The notes under the pieces were generated by a model that saw only the letters and a list, made by a program, of their open reading frames with translations, had not been told where the DNA came from and searched no databases. Below, in pieces: positions 45,553 through 58,110 of a stretch of DNA of 64,000 nucleotides. Position 1 is the first letter of the stretch; each line of letters begins with the position of its first letter. This DNA is from Calliphora vicina (taxonomy: Eukaryota; Arthropoda; Insecta; Diptera; Calliphoridae). The position numbers were made by a program, and so were the translations under genes. The stretch spans positions 44,193,357 to 44,257,356 of the forward strand of contig NC_088781.1 of the NCBI RefSeq assembly GCF_958450345.1, read 5' to 3'.

Positions 45553-46620
45553 AAAATAAACAAATTCTTTTGAAGCAACTGCAATATTTTTGAAATGAAA
45601 TATACAATTTTTGTTGAACCAACTTCCTTAAACAAATGACCACAATTCGTTTTGCTTTTTATATTAATTCTTTTAGTTTAAACATTCCATTTTGTTGATT
45701 TTTCTTAGGATTCCATAAACATTGTATATTTTTTTATTTATTTTTTTTTTGCAGTTTTTTTTATCGTTATCAATTCTTATTTACTTTGATTTCCCTCCCT
45801 TAATGTTGGCTAGTTAGTGGTGCGGACTATTGTTGGCAAGGAAGGTGGTGTTGTTGGCTGTTATACACTTGGCTTTTGCTTTAAACAACCTGTAGAGTTT
45901 TTTTTTTTGGATTTTTTCCTTGTAAATAGTTTATTGTCTTTATATTTATTTCTGTTTTTTTATCATTCGTTTAATATTTACATTTATTTTTCACTTGAGT
46001 GCATTTTCCATTTGTCGGATTATTTGTATTCGAAATATTAGAAATAGTAGAAATCTAAATTTCAAATTGATTATTGATTTTAGAGCTGAGCGTTTGGTCT
46101 ATTATTTGTTTTTTTTTGTCTGATTATGGACTGTAAAGATGAAGATTGGCATATTTAGCCTTGAAGCCAAATAATACTTTAGAATGATGAGGTTGACGTT
46201 GTTGATTGGCGATTGAATGATTGAAAATAAACATAACATTTTTTAATGGTTTTTTATTTTAAAAATAAGAAGAGTTTAAAGAGATAAGACAATTGTCTGC
46301 AGTTAGCTAAATAATGAAAAAACCCATCAATTTATTAGCGTTTTGAATGTCGCAGGAACTTGGCTTATCATTAGAGTATTGCGAACTAATTTATATTTCT
46401 TAATATAATTTTGGTTTTTCCATATTTTACTTCTAAGTAGTTGTTTATAAAGTGATTCATGCGGTATTCTGCGACTGCAGAATTGACTGCTTCTCTATGA
46501 ATGTTATTCGTATTTGTATGGGATTCTCTATGAATGTTATTCTCTTGAGGACTCTCGTTTTCTCATGTGGATCATGTCACGAGTTGATCTGCATGTGTGA
46601 AAATCTTTAAGGCTAATTTT
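45553..46620. other. AT-rich spacer, nothing recognised
   Basis: Low-complexity T-rich frames only. Confidence 0.4.
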
Positions 46621-46635
46621 GACAGCATTGAATAC

Positions 46636-46881
46636 TTATCCAATGGGTATTCCACAACCTTTCTTGCTGCTGGCAGCTGGGGCATTCACAAGTGCAATTT
46701 GATATAAGAGTAAAGTGTCATCTTTCTCCATCTCGACGTTGACAACTCGGGCATTAACAAGCCATCCCCATGCACTGGTGCAAAAAATAATTGCCTGGTT
46801 TAGGCGGTTAATTGTGGTGACCATTTGCCTTAGTAACTGGTAACTTTCGCAACTATTGGTTGTAAGCTGAACGATAACCAA
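46636..46881 (-). mobile_element. Possible ORF1 (gag-like) fragment of a non-LTR retrotransposon
   Basis: An 81-residue reading (VIVQLTTNSCESYQLLRQMV, SAWGWLVNARVVNVEMEKDD) resembles the central part of ORF1 proteins of R1/LOA-type elements as I remember them. No zinc knuckles are present here. Tentative. Confidence 0.35.
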
Positions 46882-47164
46882 GCTAGAATCTTCGCGGTTG
46901 TTTATATGATTGTTGTTTGAACCGACTGGTAGGTCTATCTATCTCGACTTTGTAAGGTATACGGATATGGTCTTTGGTTAGGTAGTGAAGTGAGTGGCCG
47001 AATTTTGTAGTGAAAAGTCAAGTTTCCAATACATTAGTATATGTTAGTTTTAGGGAATAATAGTGTAGTGTCATGCCTTGGAAAATGCTTTCCACCGAAA
47101 TGCCTTTAAATGTGTTCTAATGACAGAAAATAAGGTTTACTTCATCTAAAGCTCTATTTACCAT

Positions 47165-47720
47165 TTGAAACTTTTTAGGTGTATCTTTAATTCGTTAGGG
47201 GTGGATCTGGTAGCCATTCAACTTTCTCTCAACTCTGAGCTGCAGATAAATGCTGGAGGCTTATGTTCTGACAAAGACTCTGAATTACATATCAGGACCA
47301 TTTCTTGCCACACTTATTCCGAACACTATTATGTGGTTGAGATGACTCTATATTCTGAGGGTGCCAAGACGATGAATATGGAATAGTGGGTGTCTACTTG
47401 ACATCTAGGTTAACCAGAATGCCTGATGTCACTGAAAGAGATACCAAGACATTCTAGGTTAAGGCTAAAATGGTTCCTTGGACACGGTAATAACCAGGGT
47501 AACTGTACAGCTGATAAACTGGCCAGATGGAGTGCGATGTGGAAACTGTAAAGTGATTGTCAAGCAGAACCAGATGATACAGTGAATCCAATTATGCTAC
47601 AGTGATGTCGACCTGGCCCGTATATGACGCTGACAGGATTAATTATTTATTGTATTCCGTCGAGAGCTGATAAAGCTGACAAGACACTGCATGATTGGAA
47701 AACTTGCTTTTATGGTCTCT
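47165..47720 (+). mobile_element. RNase H and C-terminal scrap of a LOA/R1-like element
   Basis: A degraded RNase H tail (LKWFLGHGNNQGNCTADKLA) then a string near 47607 (GTCGACCTGGCCCGTATATGA-type) that also precedes the C-terminal domain at 33287, followed by GHCMIGK. Many stops. Confidence 0.6.
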
Positions 47721-49980
47721 CATTTCTCTAAAACTTGGAGAAGCTGTCGAAGATGAATCTCATATACATACATATATTTTTCCTCAGATAATGTAGTTGG
47801 TTCGTTGTGGAAACAATGCACGTCGATTGAGAGACACACAGTTTAATTCTTGAGAATCACAATGGTAATACTTTAGCATGGGTCCAAGTGTGCTGATTGA
47901 AGAGTAGCTACCCTATATGTTGGAATGCTTAAGAATTTATTGAAAGGAAATCTGATTAAATTATTATATGTACTGATCATCCAATTGCCCATTAACACTG
48001 TCATCAGTCTAGAAATATCCCTTCTATTACGATTTATTAATTGGTTAGTGCACTTCTCATTGAAAATGGGCCACGTTTTCTAGTTTCAGATATTTGAAAA
48101 TTGGAACTGAAGATTCCACTTTTAACAGTTCAATGCTTTTTTTAGGAATATTTAAAGCACAATCTGATCTGGCGAGCTTCTCTGTCAGCACAATATCAGG
48201 GATAGTAACAGATAAACTGCAGCTTTTCTTATACTAACTGACTAGGACTGAAGAACAAGTATATGAGTTGAGTAATACTAAGTAAGTAGTACTAACTGAC
48301 TGTCGATAAAAATACCAATATTGCCAATCGCGAAATCTCGAACCCGAAAATCCCGGGAGGAAACAATAATTTCCGACAAAAATTGTGCAGTTTCAATTGT
48401 AAATAACTTATATTGTGTTGTTGGACTCGATTCAATAATAATGTGTAAAATAAATTCTTCTGATTAATACTTTAGTAGGACATGAAATGGGATTACTGTA
48501 CGACTAATGATGAAGTGTTTATTGCATCGGTATAAGGTAATGCGGAGAGTAGTGAATGAAGCTACAAAGTAAGGCATTCCTTGACCTTTAGCTCGTAAAT
48601 ATTTTCTGGATTCTCAGTCTTGTAAAACGTATTAAAATGAGCCGCATGAATTCCTAAACAGTTCAAAGCAATTGCCTTGCCTATGTCTTGTCAAAGCTCA
48701 AAAACAATTTCTTTCTCAAATATTTTTACACAATCAAACGAAAATCAAAACCAAATCTCCAACAAAAATCACTAATAAATTTCCGTATTTTTATTACCTC
48801 AAACGCATGTAAGCACTACTGCTGCAATATCACATCGGAAAAAAGCCAGAGTCGTGAGAAATTTTGTGCTCAAATCTTGTTATTCTGAATTCCCTAAACA
48901 ACATAGAAATTGATTAAGTATCGATTACAAGACACATTTACATATTTTCTTTCTACTTCTCTTTTTTCCAAGACTGTTAGAAAAATGTGTCTTGACTGTG
49001 GCCGCATCAGATTTTGGTGTGAATTGTCCATAATCGATAAGGGTGTCGATGACGACAATGGTGTACAGTGTCGACGGCATCAACAATGAGGAACAAATTA
49101 CAATGTTGTTTAGTAAAGCTGTTGATGCTGATGAAAATGATGCTGATGAGTTGATTGGGCTTTTGATGTTGGCTTCTTGTTGTTTTGTTTTTCTTTCTTT
49201 TTATAAAAAAAGCTACTTGTAATTTGATATTTTTTTTGGCTGTATTCCCCGTACTGTACTTAACACCTCTAAGGAAGGAAGACAAAATAATACAAAAAAG
49301 GCCACATGATGCTGCTTATTATAATGAAGTGAATAAATATTTTTTAAAACAGTTGCATGTTTTTTGGTTTATGATAAGAAGGGGTGTTGGTAATCAATCG
49401 ATTTGTGGTAGAATGAAATGTTAAAAGATTTATTAGAAAGATTATTTGTTTTTAGAATTGTAGGTATTATAAACATAATTACAAGTTTTTGCTATAGTTT
49501 TTTGCCCTGTAGAAATATTAAAAAATATCTCCCCTTTTCTCGCAATGAACAATCTTAAGTTGCCCCTTTCATTGCTGGCATTGACTCTTGTTATTTGACA
49601 AATCACAGTTGTTAAATTGCGTGAAATTGTTGACACTCCAGAAAATGTGCAATTTTTCATAATATTGTGTAGCAAGTATACGGTTGTAGGTCTACATCAA
49701 ATTGAAAAAAAATCAATTTAAGGGAAAGAGAAAATCTGTTAATCTTGTGATTTGTTAAATAATAATTTATTTATTGCAGGCACATTAAGATTCCTATGGA
49801 TAAGGAACACATGATAGACTGGCAGAACTCTTCAGTCTGCAGGACATACAATATCCTTTGGAAAACTCGATTCTAATAAGATCATTTTCTGGCATTGATG
49901 CTTTGATATGATTTCGGGTTTGTGGTCGCCGCGTCTAGTTCGTAACGTTTCTATGGCGTAACCTGGAGGTCCAATTTTCA
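47721..49980. other. Spacer, nothing recognised
   Basis: No supported gene. A CCCGAAAATCCCGGG string at 48343-48357 recurs at 59226. Confidence 0.4.
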
Positions 49981-49981
49981 C

Positions 49982-50330
49982 CAGCCTTGATTTGAAAATT
50001 TTGTTCAGTGATGAAGCCCACGTTTGGTTAAATGGCTGTGACACTAAACAGAACTGGAGCGACGTACAGAAAAACTCACTGTTTGGTGTTCTTTATGGGC
50101 CGATGTAAGGACATATGCTTACTAACATTTTCGTGCATCAATTGAAAGGCATTAGTATTGCAGACATGTGGTTTCAGCAGGATGATAGCATATGTCCCAC
50201 AGCGAGCGATACGAATAATTATAAGAAATGGACCTGTTAACTGACCAACTCTTTCAGGTAATTTGACTCCATTACACTATTTTCTCAGGTCTATTCAGAT
50301 AAACCAGAAACGATTGAGCACTTGAAATCG
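49982..50330 (+). mobile_element. Tc1/mariner-superfamily transposase fragment (DDE)
   Basis: Reads LKILFSDEAHVWLNGCDTKQ (first catalytic Asp context) and after a shift GISIADMWFQQDDSICPTAS (second Asp). The third block reads PLHYFL where families of this type have PLDYFL, so the last acidic residue is replaced. Distinct from the two mauritiana-like mariners. Frameshifted and dead. Confidence 0.7.
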
Positions 50331-50334
50331 AATT

Positions 50335-51570
50335 ATTGCCGAAATACTGCCTGATTTACTGCGAAGGGTGTGTGAAGATTGGAACTCCAGGTTATGCCAT
50401 GTAGGTCCGCGACATTATTAAAAGGGCAAGAGTAAAAAATTTGCCGGTCATTATAGGAGCTGATGCCAATGAACATCATGTTGTATGGGGTAGCTCGGAT
50501 ACCAACGTACGGGTGAGTCAATTTTTGAATTTATTCTTTTTCAATGAGGCAAAGAGACTGTCCGTTTATAAGTCCTCTAAATAAATTCTAGAACCTGGTA
50601 AGAAACGCAAATCGCAAGTCCTGGATAACCTTCTGTAGCGGCGTGGAAGGATCCTCTGAGACGAGTTGCATGCGCATTCCGCTGTCCCGAGTTACACCCA
50701 GATATTGAAAGACAGCTGGACTACTAGCTGGAAAAAAACCGTAGAGGTTTTGATGGGCGCTCACTTCCCTGGCAGTGTCCCTCTATCCGAGTGTAACATT
50801 GCGGAACTTTCCATTGAGCCCTTTGAAGTCTCAATAGTTTTGACCCATATAAATCACCGGGTCCTGATGGTATCATTCCAGCTGATCTCAACGGATATAA
50901 TTATACCCTGGTTGAATCGTATATATTCGGCCGTTTATCTGGGTCATATATCGCTAAGGGAGGGAAGTCTTCTCATACTTGATCTGTGGACTTTAGGCTT
51001 ATTAGTCTATCGTGAAGACCATGATAAGGATAATCGATATGCACCTTCGTTCAACGATTGATCCTACCCAACTTTCTTTGTCTCAGCATGCCTACATGAA
51101 GGGCAGATTTGTTGAGATGGCTCTACACTCTCTTGTAGAATTTGTAGAAAAATCAATCGAGCACAAAGAATTTGCATTGGTGGCCTTATTGGGTATTGAA
51201 GAGGCCTTTAACAATGTGACGCCAGATACGATTATTTCGGCTTTAGGCGGACTGGATATAGATCAGTCTATTGTCTGCTTAATAGGTAGACTACTGACCA
51301 ATAGAGTCATTATTTATTCTGCTGGGAGTGCTATTATCTTTAGATTAACGAACCGGGGGACTCCGGAGAGAGGTGTTTTATCACCACTCTTGTGTCGCAT
51401 ATGCTGATGATGTTGCTGTTTTTGGGAAACATCTTTACACATTATCACAATGCCTAGAAACTTCATTAAGTACATTTGACCATTGGATCACAGATAGTGG
51501 ATAGTGGTGTGAATCCTGGGAAAACGGGAAACTTCAAAATTCCTTCCTTCCCATTACCGCGCCTTAACGC
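50335..51570 (+). mobile_element. LOA/R1-like non-LTR retrotransposon, endonuclease and RT part
   Basis: Endonuclease: VRDIIKRARVKNLPVIIGAD then ADANEHHVVWGSSDTN. Pre-RT: KTVEVLMGAHFPGS. RT: QHAYMKGRFVEMALHSLVEF, LLGIEEAFNNVTPDTI (the catalytic Asp of the LDIEGAF-type motif is Gly), RGTPERGVLSPLLC, then after a deletion and frameshift AYADDVAVFGKHL with YADD intact (51400-51411) and FDHWITDSG. The 5' end follows directly on the DDE fragment. Confidence 0.82.
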
Positions 51571-53382
51571 AGTGGAACTTAAGCTCTCGGAATGCGAAAT
51601 GGTTATTTGACATGATGGTAAAGCCCATACTAATGCATGGAGCTCTAGAATGGTGGACGGCTCTAAGTAAATCAACCTACTGCGGGATGATTGATAGATC
51701 GAAACTAGTCTCTTAAATTGCTCATATGTTAAGATGGATAAATTGTGTGGCGGACACATAAATATAAGGGACAAGGGATGTGAGATCCACCACAGTCTCT
51801 TAAGGAGATTAAATTAAACGCAGACGATGTTGCGATATTGATGAGAGAAAATATGAGAGAGTATTTCTAAGAATTCGATAAAACAAAACTTAGCTTTGTA
51901 TTACAAAACGTTTGAGGAAGGTGCGCTATTAAATACGTCAAACTATAAGATTCAGACTTATATGAGACTTTAGGTCATATAAGGTAGAGTATCAAAATGT
52001 CATAAATGTCCTCTTAAAAATTATCCAAATTTGTTTCATAAGTTATATGTAAATAATAAACTGCCTTCTTCACCAAGTACCACAAAAATGTTCTAAATAA
52101 AAAATTCAATATACGATTTTTAAAAACGAAAAAAAATATAAGTGGCGTTTTGCATGGTTCAACACAACTGACAGCTGTTTATGTCATTAACTCCTTACGG
52201 GAGAGAAAAAAGAATCGAAATTATGGAAATGAAGAGAAAAATCACTTGTGCCAAGTGACATGAAAAAATCTTGTATGCATCATAATTTGTTGCTGTGGAA
52301 GTGTTAAATACACACATTCATCTAAACCAAACACATAGAAATGTACCAATTGACCAAGGCTTTGGAAAATGATAATTCCATCGTTACTAGATGATAGTGT
52401 GCTGGGTTGCGGGTTCGATTCCCGCCAAAGACACTGGGTGTATCTGCAGACAAGCAAAACACTTCGCAGTTTGTGTTTGTTCCTTTTTTAAGTTTGTTCT
52501 GAAATGTTATTCTTGAAACAATAAAATTCTGGAGAGCTCTCCTTAAATCATATTGTGACAGTACAATCTTCTTTCCAATTCTGTTTGGTCACACGGGTTA
52601 TTTATTAGTACTAAATGCTGTTTTGGGTACATTTTAAAATAAATACGAAAACATGTAAACGAACACACGCATCCACTGAAATGTTCACATACTCATCGCA
52701 AGTACTTAACGGTGTAATAAGCAAGCAGTCCTCATTCAACCAAATGATAAAATAGGCCTCATTTTTCCTCTGCTGATTATGATGGCTGGCATACACTTCC
52801 TTTTTTTCGGGTTGTTTACGACATTATTTTTTTTTCGTTCGCTTTCTTTTTTCCCAACCAAATGTTTTTTCACTTCTTAAGAAGTTTATTTGGAGCAGGG
52901 AGCTGAGTGGCTGAATGTTTGTTTGTTTGTATGGATGTATGTATGTAAAATGTGGCAACATGTTTCTGTCATGTGTTAATATTTGACATTATGAATGTCA
53001 AGTAATTTGTTATTTTAAATTATGTTGTTGCACACTGTATGATTTACAATTATTTTTAGAAGCAATTATGGATTTTTGGTCTGTTTCTTTTTCTTTTTTG
53101 GAAATTAATGTACAAGAACATGAGGTATTTATAAAATAATTTTTAGTATTTTTTTTAAGGATAAAGAGGAGGAGGAGGAGTTAATATATTTTTAATGTTT
53201 CTTTAATGTGGGAATTAAGTATTATGGTAATATTTGCAGTACAAAGAAGGGCGCCTAATATAAATTTACTTAGTGGTCCTCAAATGAGACAGCAGTTGCA
53301 TGGTATCGAACCGAAATGAAATAAAATATTGCGCTTGTTTTCTGTTTGGTTGCAATTTTATTCCTCATTCTTTATTAAACAT
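51571..53382. other. Spacer with a tRNA-like fragment
   Basis: RT thumb scraps may extend to ~51790. Otherwise only the tRNA-like fragment at 52389 and an ATGT run near 52930. Confidence 0.4.
52389..52450 (+). repeat. tRNA-like (SINE-type) fragment with perfect T-arm
   Basis: TAGTGTGCTGGGTT is followed by GCGGG-TTCGATT-CCCGC, a perfect 5-bp stem with 7-base loop like a tRNA T arm, and GACACTGGGTGTAT. Same order as 39394-39329 on the minus strand. No acceptor or anticodon arm, so not a tRNA gene. Confidence 0.55.
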
Positions 53383-54384
53383 AATTTAAGTGCAGAATTT
53401 CGTGATATTTTTCTAGTATTGTGTCTGTAATCGGTATGCCTTTTTTCATGGGCTTCCTCTGATAGATCTCCAACTGGTACTAAATGATCTTCTCCATGAT
53501 AAAGAATTCTGTGATTTGTTGCAGACATATTTCTCGCTGGATATTTGGCTGTATATATTCGTGCAGTTTCCTTCGTATAATCACCTAATTTTCAAGCATC
53601 AATTTGTTCATTGCATACAAGTACATCGATAATTGTTTTAAATCTTGAAATAAGATTTATATTAACACCTGTTATTTCAGATGCTCTTTCGGGATTAGAA
53701 AATAACTTTCTTGCTGTGTTCCCATCATTCCTATTGCCTGATCCTTGTTTTGATTAATCGATATTCAACCCATATCTGAGAAATTCGTTCTCAACATGTT
53801 TGTTTTTTAAACTCCTTAATTCTTTATTGGTGTCATTGTTTCTTATTCATCCTATAGTTCCAAAATCCAATCATAACTGATTTTTAGTATGTGTTCCATA
53901 AATCTTAGCGGTGATAATCCAAATTCATATGCATCATTATTATCTAATGATTTTTCAGGGACTTGCTTTACTTCTTTTTTAATGGTCTGCAGCATTTCGT
54001 AGAAGATGGTGTTTGATTTTTCAAATTTCCTTTGTGTCATACTGGTCGAAGGATCCGAGTCTTCCAAATTCTTTATCATTCGCAATGGTTCAAATGAGAT
54101 CATGAACATACCTGTGTTATTTTTGTCCAGAATATTTCTATATTTATATTCTATATTTATTCTATATTTCTTCAAATCATTTCCTTTAAATGATAGTAGG
54201 GAGCGTTGAACTGTATGATTAAGTAGTTGTGAAGTTGTGATTGTATATTGCCTGTTTCACAATATCGAATGAAATATTTTGTTCGCATTCTAAGCGAAAG
54301 AAAACTAATTTTGGTATCTCTAACTTCATATTTATGTGAATGAATCAGTTTTTTTAACCTTGGAATACGAATTGAATCCATCAT
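53383..54384 (-). pseudogene. Degenerate protein remnant of an unnamed, probably transposon-borne family
   Basis: Minus-strand readings follow one another: DSIRIPRLKKLIHSHKYEVR; EVKQVPEKSLDNNDAYEFGL and LSPLRFMEHILKISYDWILE; then after shifts and stops NDGNTARKLFSNPERASEIT, ETARIYTAKYPARNMSATNH and VPVGDLSEEAHEKRHTDYRH. The last part resembles a protein I recall in multiple copies in invertebrate genomes without a named function (G-x-NDGNTAR, then a His-rich LPIGQLSEEAQE-type motif). Multi-copy behaviour suggests a mobile element, but I cannot name the superfamily. At least four breaks. Confidence 0.5.
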
Positions 54385-54998
54385 TCGATATTGTGAAACA
54401 GGATAGAGTGACGTTTGGTGGCAAACAGTCTTTCTTAGCAGCAGTTATGTGATGATATGATCGATAGAGATTTGAGACTTTTTAATCGCACAAAATCCTA
54501 GCTGAGTATATTGTGTTTTGTTAACTTCAAATCCAAAAATAAAGCTAATGCCTTTTCATTTGATAACTTTTTTTTATAGCTGGGCATTGGAATACTTTTA
54601 AGAATATCACTGGAATAGTGTTAACAACTTTTTGAATGATATCGATTGCGCATGAAGCTAGAGGCTTCTAGTTTCATGTGAATTATCTTGGTTTTCATAT
54701 GAAGGCGCTAAGTAATTCGTCTATAGAAATCATTGGTCGAAACTCATAGACCTCTCTGAGACCAATTTGGACATATGAAATTCAAGTGTGTGGAACGGCC
54801 TGCAATACCATTAGATATCATATATAAAGCCTAATGCAAAAGTCATAGAACCATGATCTAGACTTTCTTATTGTTAGGCGTGTAGCATATTTAATTTCCT
54901 TAAGAGACTGTTGAGGATTTCACATGCTTTGTCCCATAATTCCATCCATATCCATCTGTTCCATAACATATGACCAATCCAATCAACTAAGTCACGCT
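54385..54998. other. Spacer, nothing recognised
   Basis: No supported feature. Confidence 0.4.
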
Positions 54999-55870
54999 CT
55001 AGATTGAATTACAGTAAGGATTCATCAACATTTTAAAAGAAGTCAGATTCAATAAAAAAGAATAAAGGATTAAAAAGCGTCTAAATTTAAAGGACATCAT
55101 CTGGTAAAGAGAACGAATTCGGTCTTTGCTTGGATGACCCGCAGACCATTTTTTCTGGCCCATGATAGTAGACGCTAAGAGCAGATTCACTATAATAAGA
55201 AGCACATCTCGTCAGCATATGCAATTACTTTGGTGCCTATCCCACTGAGAAGTGACGAAATTACACCACCATGTGATGTGCATATTAAGCATATTTCCTT
55301 TCCAGTTCATTATCTGCTGATCAACGCAAAAGTCACCTAAAACATCATGTATTGAGGATATGTTCACACCCTCTATATCCAAGTGTCCTCTCAATACTTC
55401 CCACAACCCATTAAGGGAGATAATGGGTTGTGGGATATCAGCCTAACATGGATATCAGCCAGTCTTTCCAGTGTTTTCAGTAAAAATTATGACCGACTGA
55501 TCGGTCTATAATCCTTGAAATATCCTGTTACCTCTATCTTTCTATTTCCAGGCATATCCTGAAGATCTTAATAAGCCATGACATCAATTGCTGGAGTAAC
55601 GATAGGAAAATGTCATCTGGACCTTGTCACAGCCCAAGAAATATTCTCCTCGCTAACAATGGAACTTACTAATTCACCTAAGTGGATTTGAGAAACTGCA
55701 TGGTGATCCGAAGCGTAGCTTTTATTTTCTCTACAATTTATTAAGTGTCCATAAGTAGTTCCAAAGTTTCGATACTACTTTCAGTAAAGTTATCATCCGG
55801 TTACTATCTTTGGATAGTACTTTTCGTAGACATGACTAAGTTTAGTCTAGGATTATACCATGTTTGCCAG
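54999..55870 (-). mobile_element. LOA/R1-like RT remnant
   Basis: Minus strand, in order: SSIETLELLMDT, YRPISRS with LKTLERLADI, SHGGVISSLLSGIGTKVIAY then ADEMC (the YADD box reads YADE at ~55212-55220), and KNGLRVIQAKTEFVLFTR. Stops and shifts throughout. Confidence 0.7.
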
Positions 55871-56029
55871 CAATTTTGATATTGTTTATCTGTATGGGAT
55901 GACAGTTATCCCTTTTTAGAGTGAATGTTGAAGCATTATTTAACATTTGCCCAACCATTACTTCAACTTATTGAAGTGCTACGATAAAGGAATGCATCAG
56001 ACACTAGCAGAACTCTCTAGTCGGCAGGC

Positions 56030-56330
56030 CATCCATACCCTATAGGGAAACTCAATTCTAAAGTGAAAAAAATAGAATCTGAAACCAAAATAGGCCCTAC
56101 CTATTCCAGTTTCTTATCCGCTGATCGACGCCTAAGTCAGCTGTATCATCGTCTATTTAGGATATATTATTAAAGCACCTTCAATATACAAGTGTTCCCT
56201 CGTTAGTACCGACAACCTATTAAGTTATGCGTGTTGTGTCCTACAGAAATTATCAGGGGAGATTATATTCCTAACATGGACATTAGCCAGTTTTTCCAGT
56301 GTAAACCTAATTTGTAGCTTAATTTGAGTG
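56030..56330 (-). mobile_element. Second, more diverged copy of part of the preceding RT
   Basis: 56080-56310 aligns by eye with 55295-55485 (shared blocks around TTATC(C/T)GCTGATC, AGGATAT and ATGGA(C/T)AT(T/C)AGCCAG). It is too decayed to read as protein. Confidence 0.5.
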
Positions 56331-57482
56331 GTAACAGCATTAGTTCAGTTAACATCATTACATACTGGAAAACAATAGGCAACAACTTTAAAAACCTTCT
56401 AACAAAGTAAAAAAAAGTACACATATTTGACCCTGAAGATTTCTACATTATTTACTTGTTTTAATTCAATTAAAATGTCATTATCTTTTGCTTTATGTAT
56501 GACTTTAACTAATTGTTTTTTTTTTATATTTATAATTAACCTCTTAGTACCCCACCCTACAGTTCCAGTGTTCTGTTACCCACACCCTGCTTCTTACAGA
56601 AAATAAAAGCCACTCTATGGAAAAAAGGAAAAAAATAATAACTAAAACATTAAGTAATAAAGGTGTGTAAGTGGAAGGGGCATATAAAACTTGAGTGTTT
56701 CATTATCCTTGTATTGTTTTATAATTCCATTATTATTATTTTTCTGTTGTTATTTTACAATACCCTGAACTCTAACCCAGTTTTCTAGAGGTTGTAAATG
56801 TCGATTGACATGATTGCCACTGCCACCTAACACCCTTTACCCAGCCAGCCAACCACTATTTACTGTGAAAGCTTAATTGACACTTTTCATAACATTAACG
56901 CCAAAAAGAGTTGCACGAACAATACAGACAGCAAATGTCAGGCGGCAGCAGCAAGTAAAGTAAAGCGAACAGCAATTGTTTTACTATTGTTGTGACATTG
57001 TTTTGTTTTTTTTTTGTTTGAAGCTCTACATTTTCAAATCCATTTAATGCCATAAAACGTTATAAAATTTTAGTTCTTTCTACACTTTATTGCAGACAAC
57101 ACATTCGGAAATTATCCTTCACATATTAACCGAGAGTTTTCCCTAGAAATTCAATGTTGGAGTGTGTGTGTTTGTGTATTTATGTGATTGTCTGTCTGAG
57201 TTTCTGTTGCAAATATTTACACATTCATCCAGATGAAAAACTTTTGTCTATTGTAATGTTTATTGATGATTTAGCTGTAATTGTTGCTGTCGATAGTTTT
57301 TGGTTGTCGTCATTTTCTTGTGGGAATTTGTGCTAAAAAAACACTTTCACACTTGTTTTTGTGAGAGTCTGCATATGTGAAGCTTTTTTAAGCAGATCTT
57401 TAAATAAATGCGAGCTTATTGCAGTACATTGGTCCATTTATATCAGAAATATATGTTAATGAGAAATGAAAAGCGAATGAAG
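56331..57482. other. Spacer, nothing recognised
   Basis: AT-rich; no gene supported. Confidence 0.4.
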
Positions 57483-58110
57483 TTATTTACCCTCTTGACC
57501 TCCATCTCCAATGATTATTTTGCGTTTCCTCCTCTTTCTCGTCATTATAACTTCTACAGAAGTCATAATATGGGAGAGTTGATCACTCAAAAGTGCAATA
57601 CGATCACGCATTGGCTTGTGAACATCCATACTTAACACCACAGTTGAACACGATGCAATTCTAACAAACTCATCGATCGCAGACTGACGATCGTAGAGAT
57701 TCTCCTGGAACATCCTTGTATACGAATAGAGCTATACACAGATCAATTAGTCTGCTTTGATACTTATCAGATACTTATCTTATCACTATTAAACAAGTGA
57801 AATATACATATTACAGAGTCATATATCAATTGCAGTACACAGGCTACATTATCCTTGCCTTAGTACATGGTAGTCCAAAGTGACCTTCTTGTCCGATCTG
57901 AGAAATTCATTCGGAGCTATAATTTTCCCGAAGAGAGCGGTTGGATCGTAAGGCGAAGCCCATCTTGGTTTTAGTGCCCTCTTTAGTCCCTCTTCGCTTT
58001 AGTGACAAATGCAATCTTTTGCAAACTTCGCAAAACTTTAGCCAATGCATTATTCACTTCGCTGTTGATTTTTTCAAATTCCATTGCTAACGTTGAAAAT
58101 TCCTAAAATC
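57483..58110 (-). mobile_element. Possible ORF1 pieces of a non-LTR retrotransposon, or an unrecognised small gene
   Basis: A 76-residue minus-strand frame (NLYDRQSAIDEFVRIASCST, DQLSHIMTSVEVIMTRKRRK, ending GDGGQEGK) is followed by a GTAAAT. Upstream on the same strand MEFEKINSEVNNALAKVLRS and FGKIIAPNEFLRSDKKVTLD are protein-like but in different frames. They resemble ORF1 of LOA/R1-like elements in composition. A host gene with small exons is not excluded. Confidence 0.3.

Noticed and set aside
51466..51774. 102-residue minus-strand frame
   Set aside because: Antisense to the RT remnant on the plus strand.
52389..52450. Functional tRNA gene
   Set aside because: Only a T-arm-like hairpin is present; no acceptor stem or anticodon arm found.
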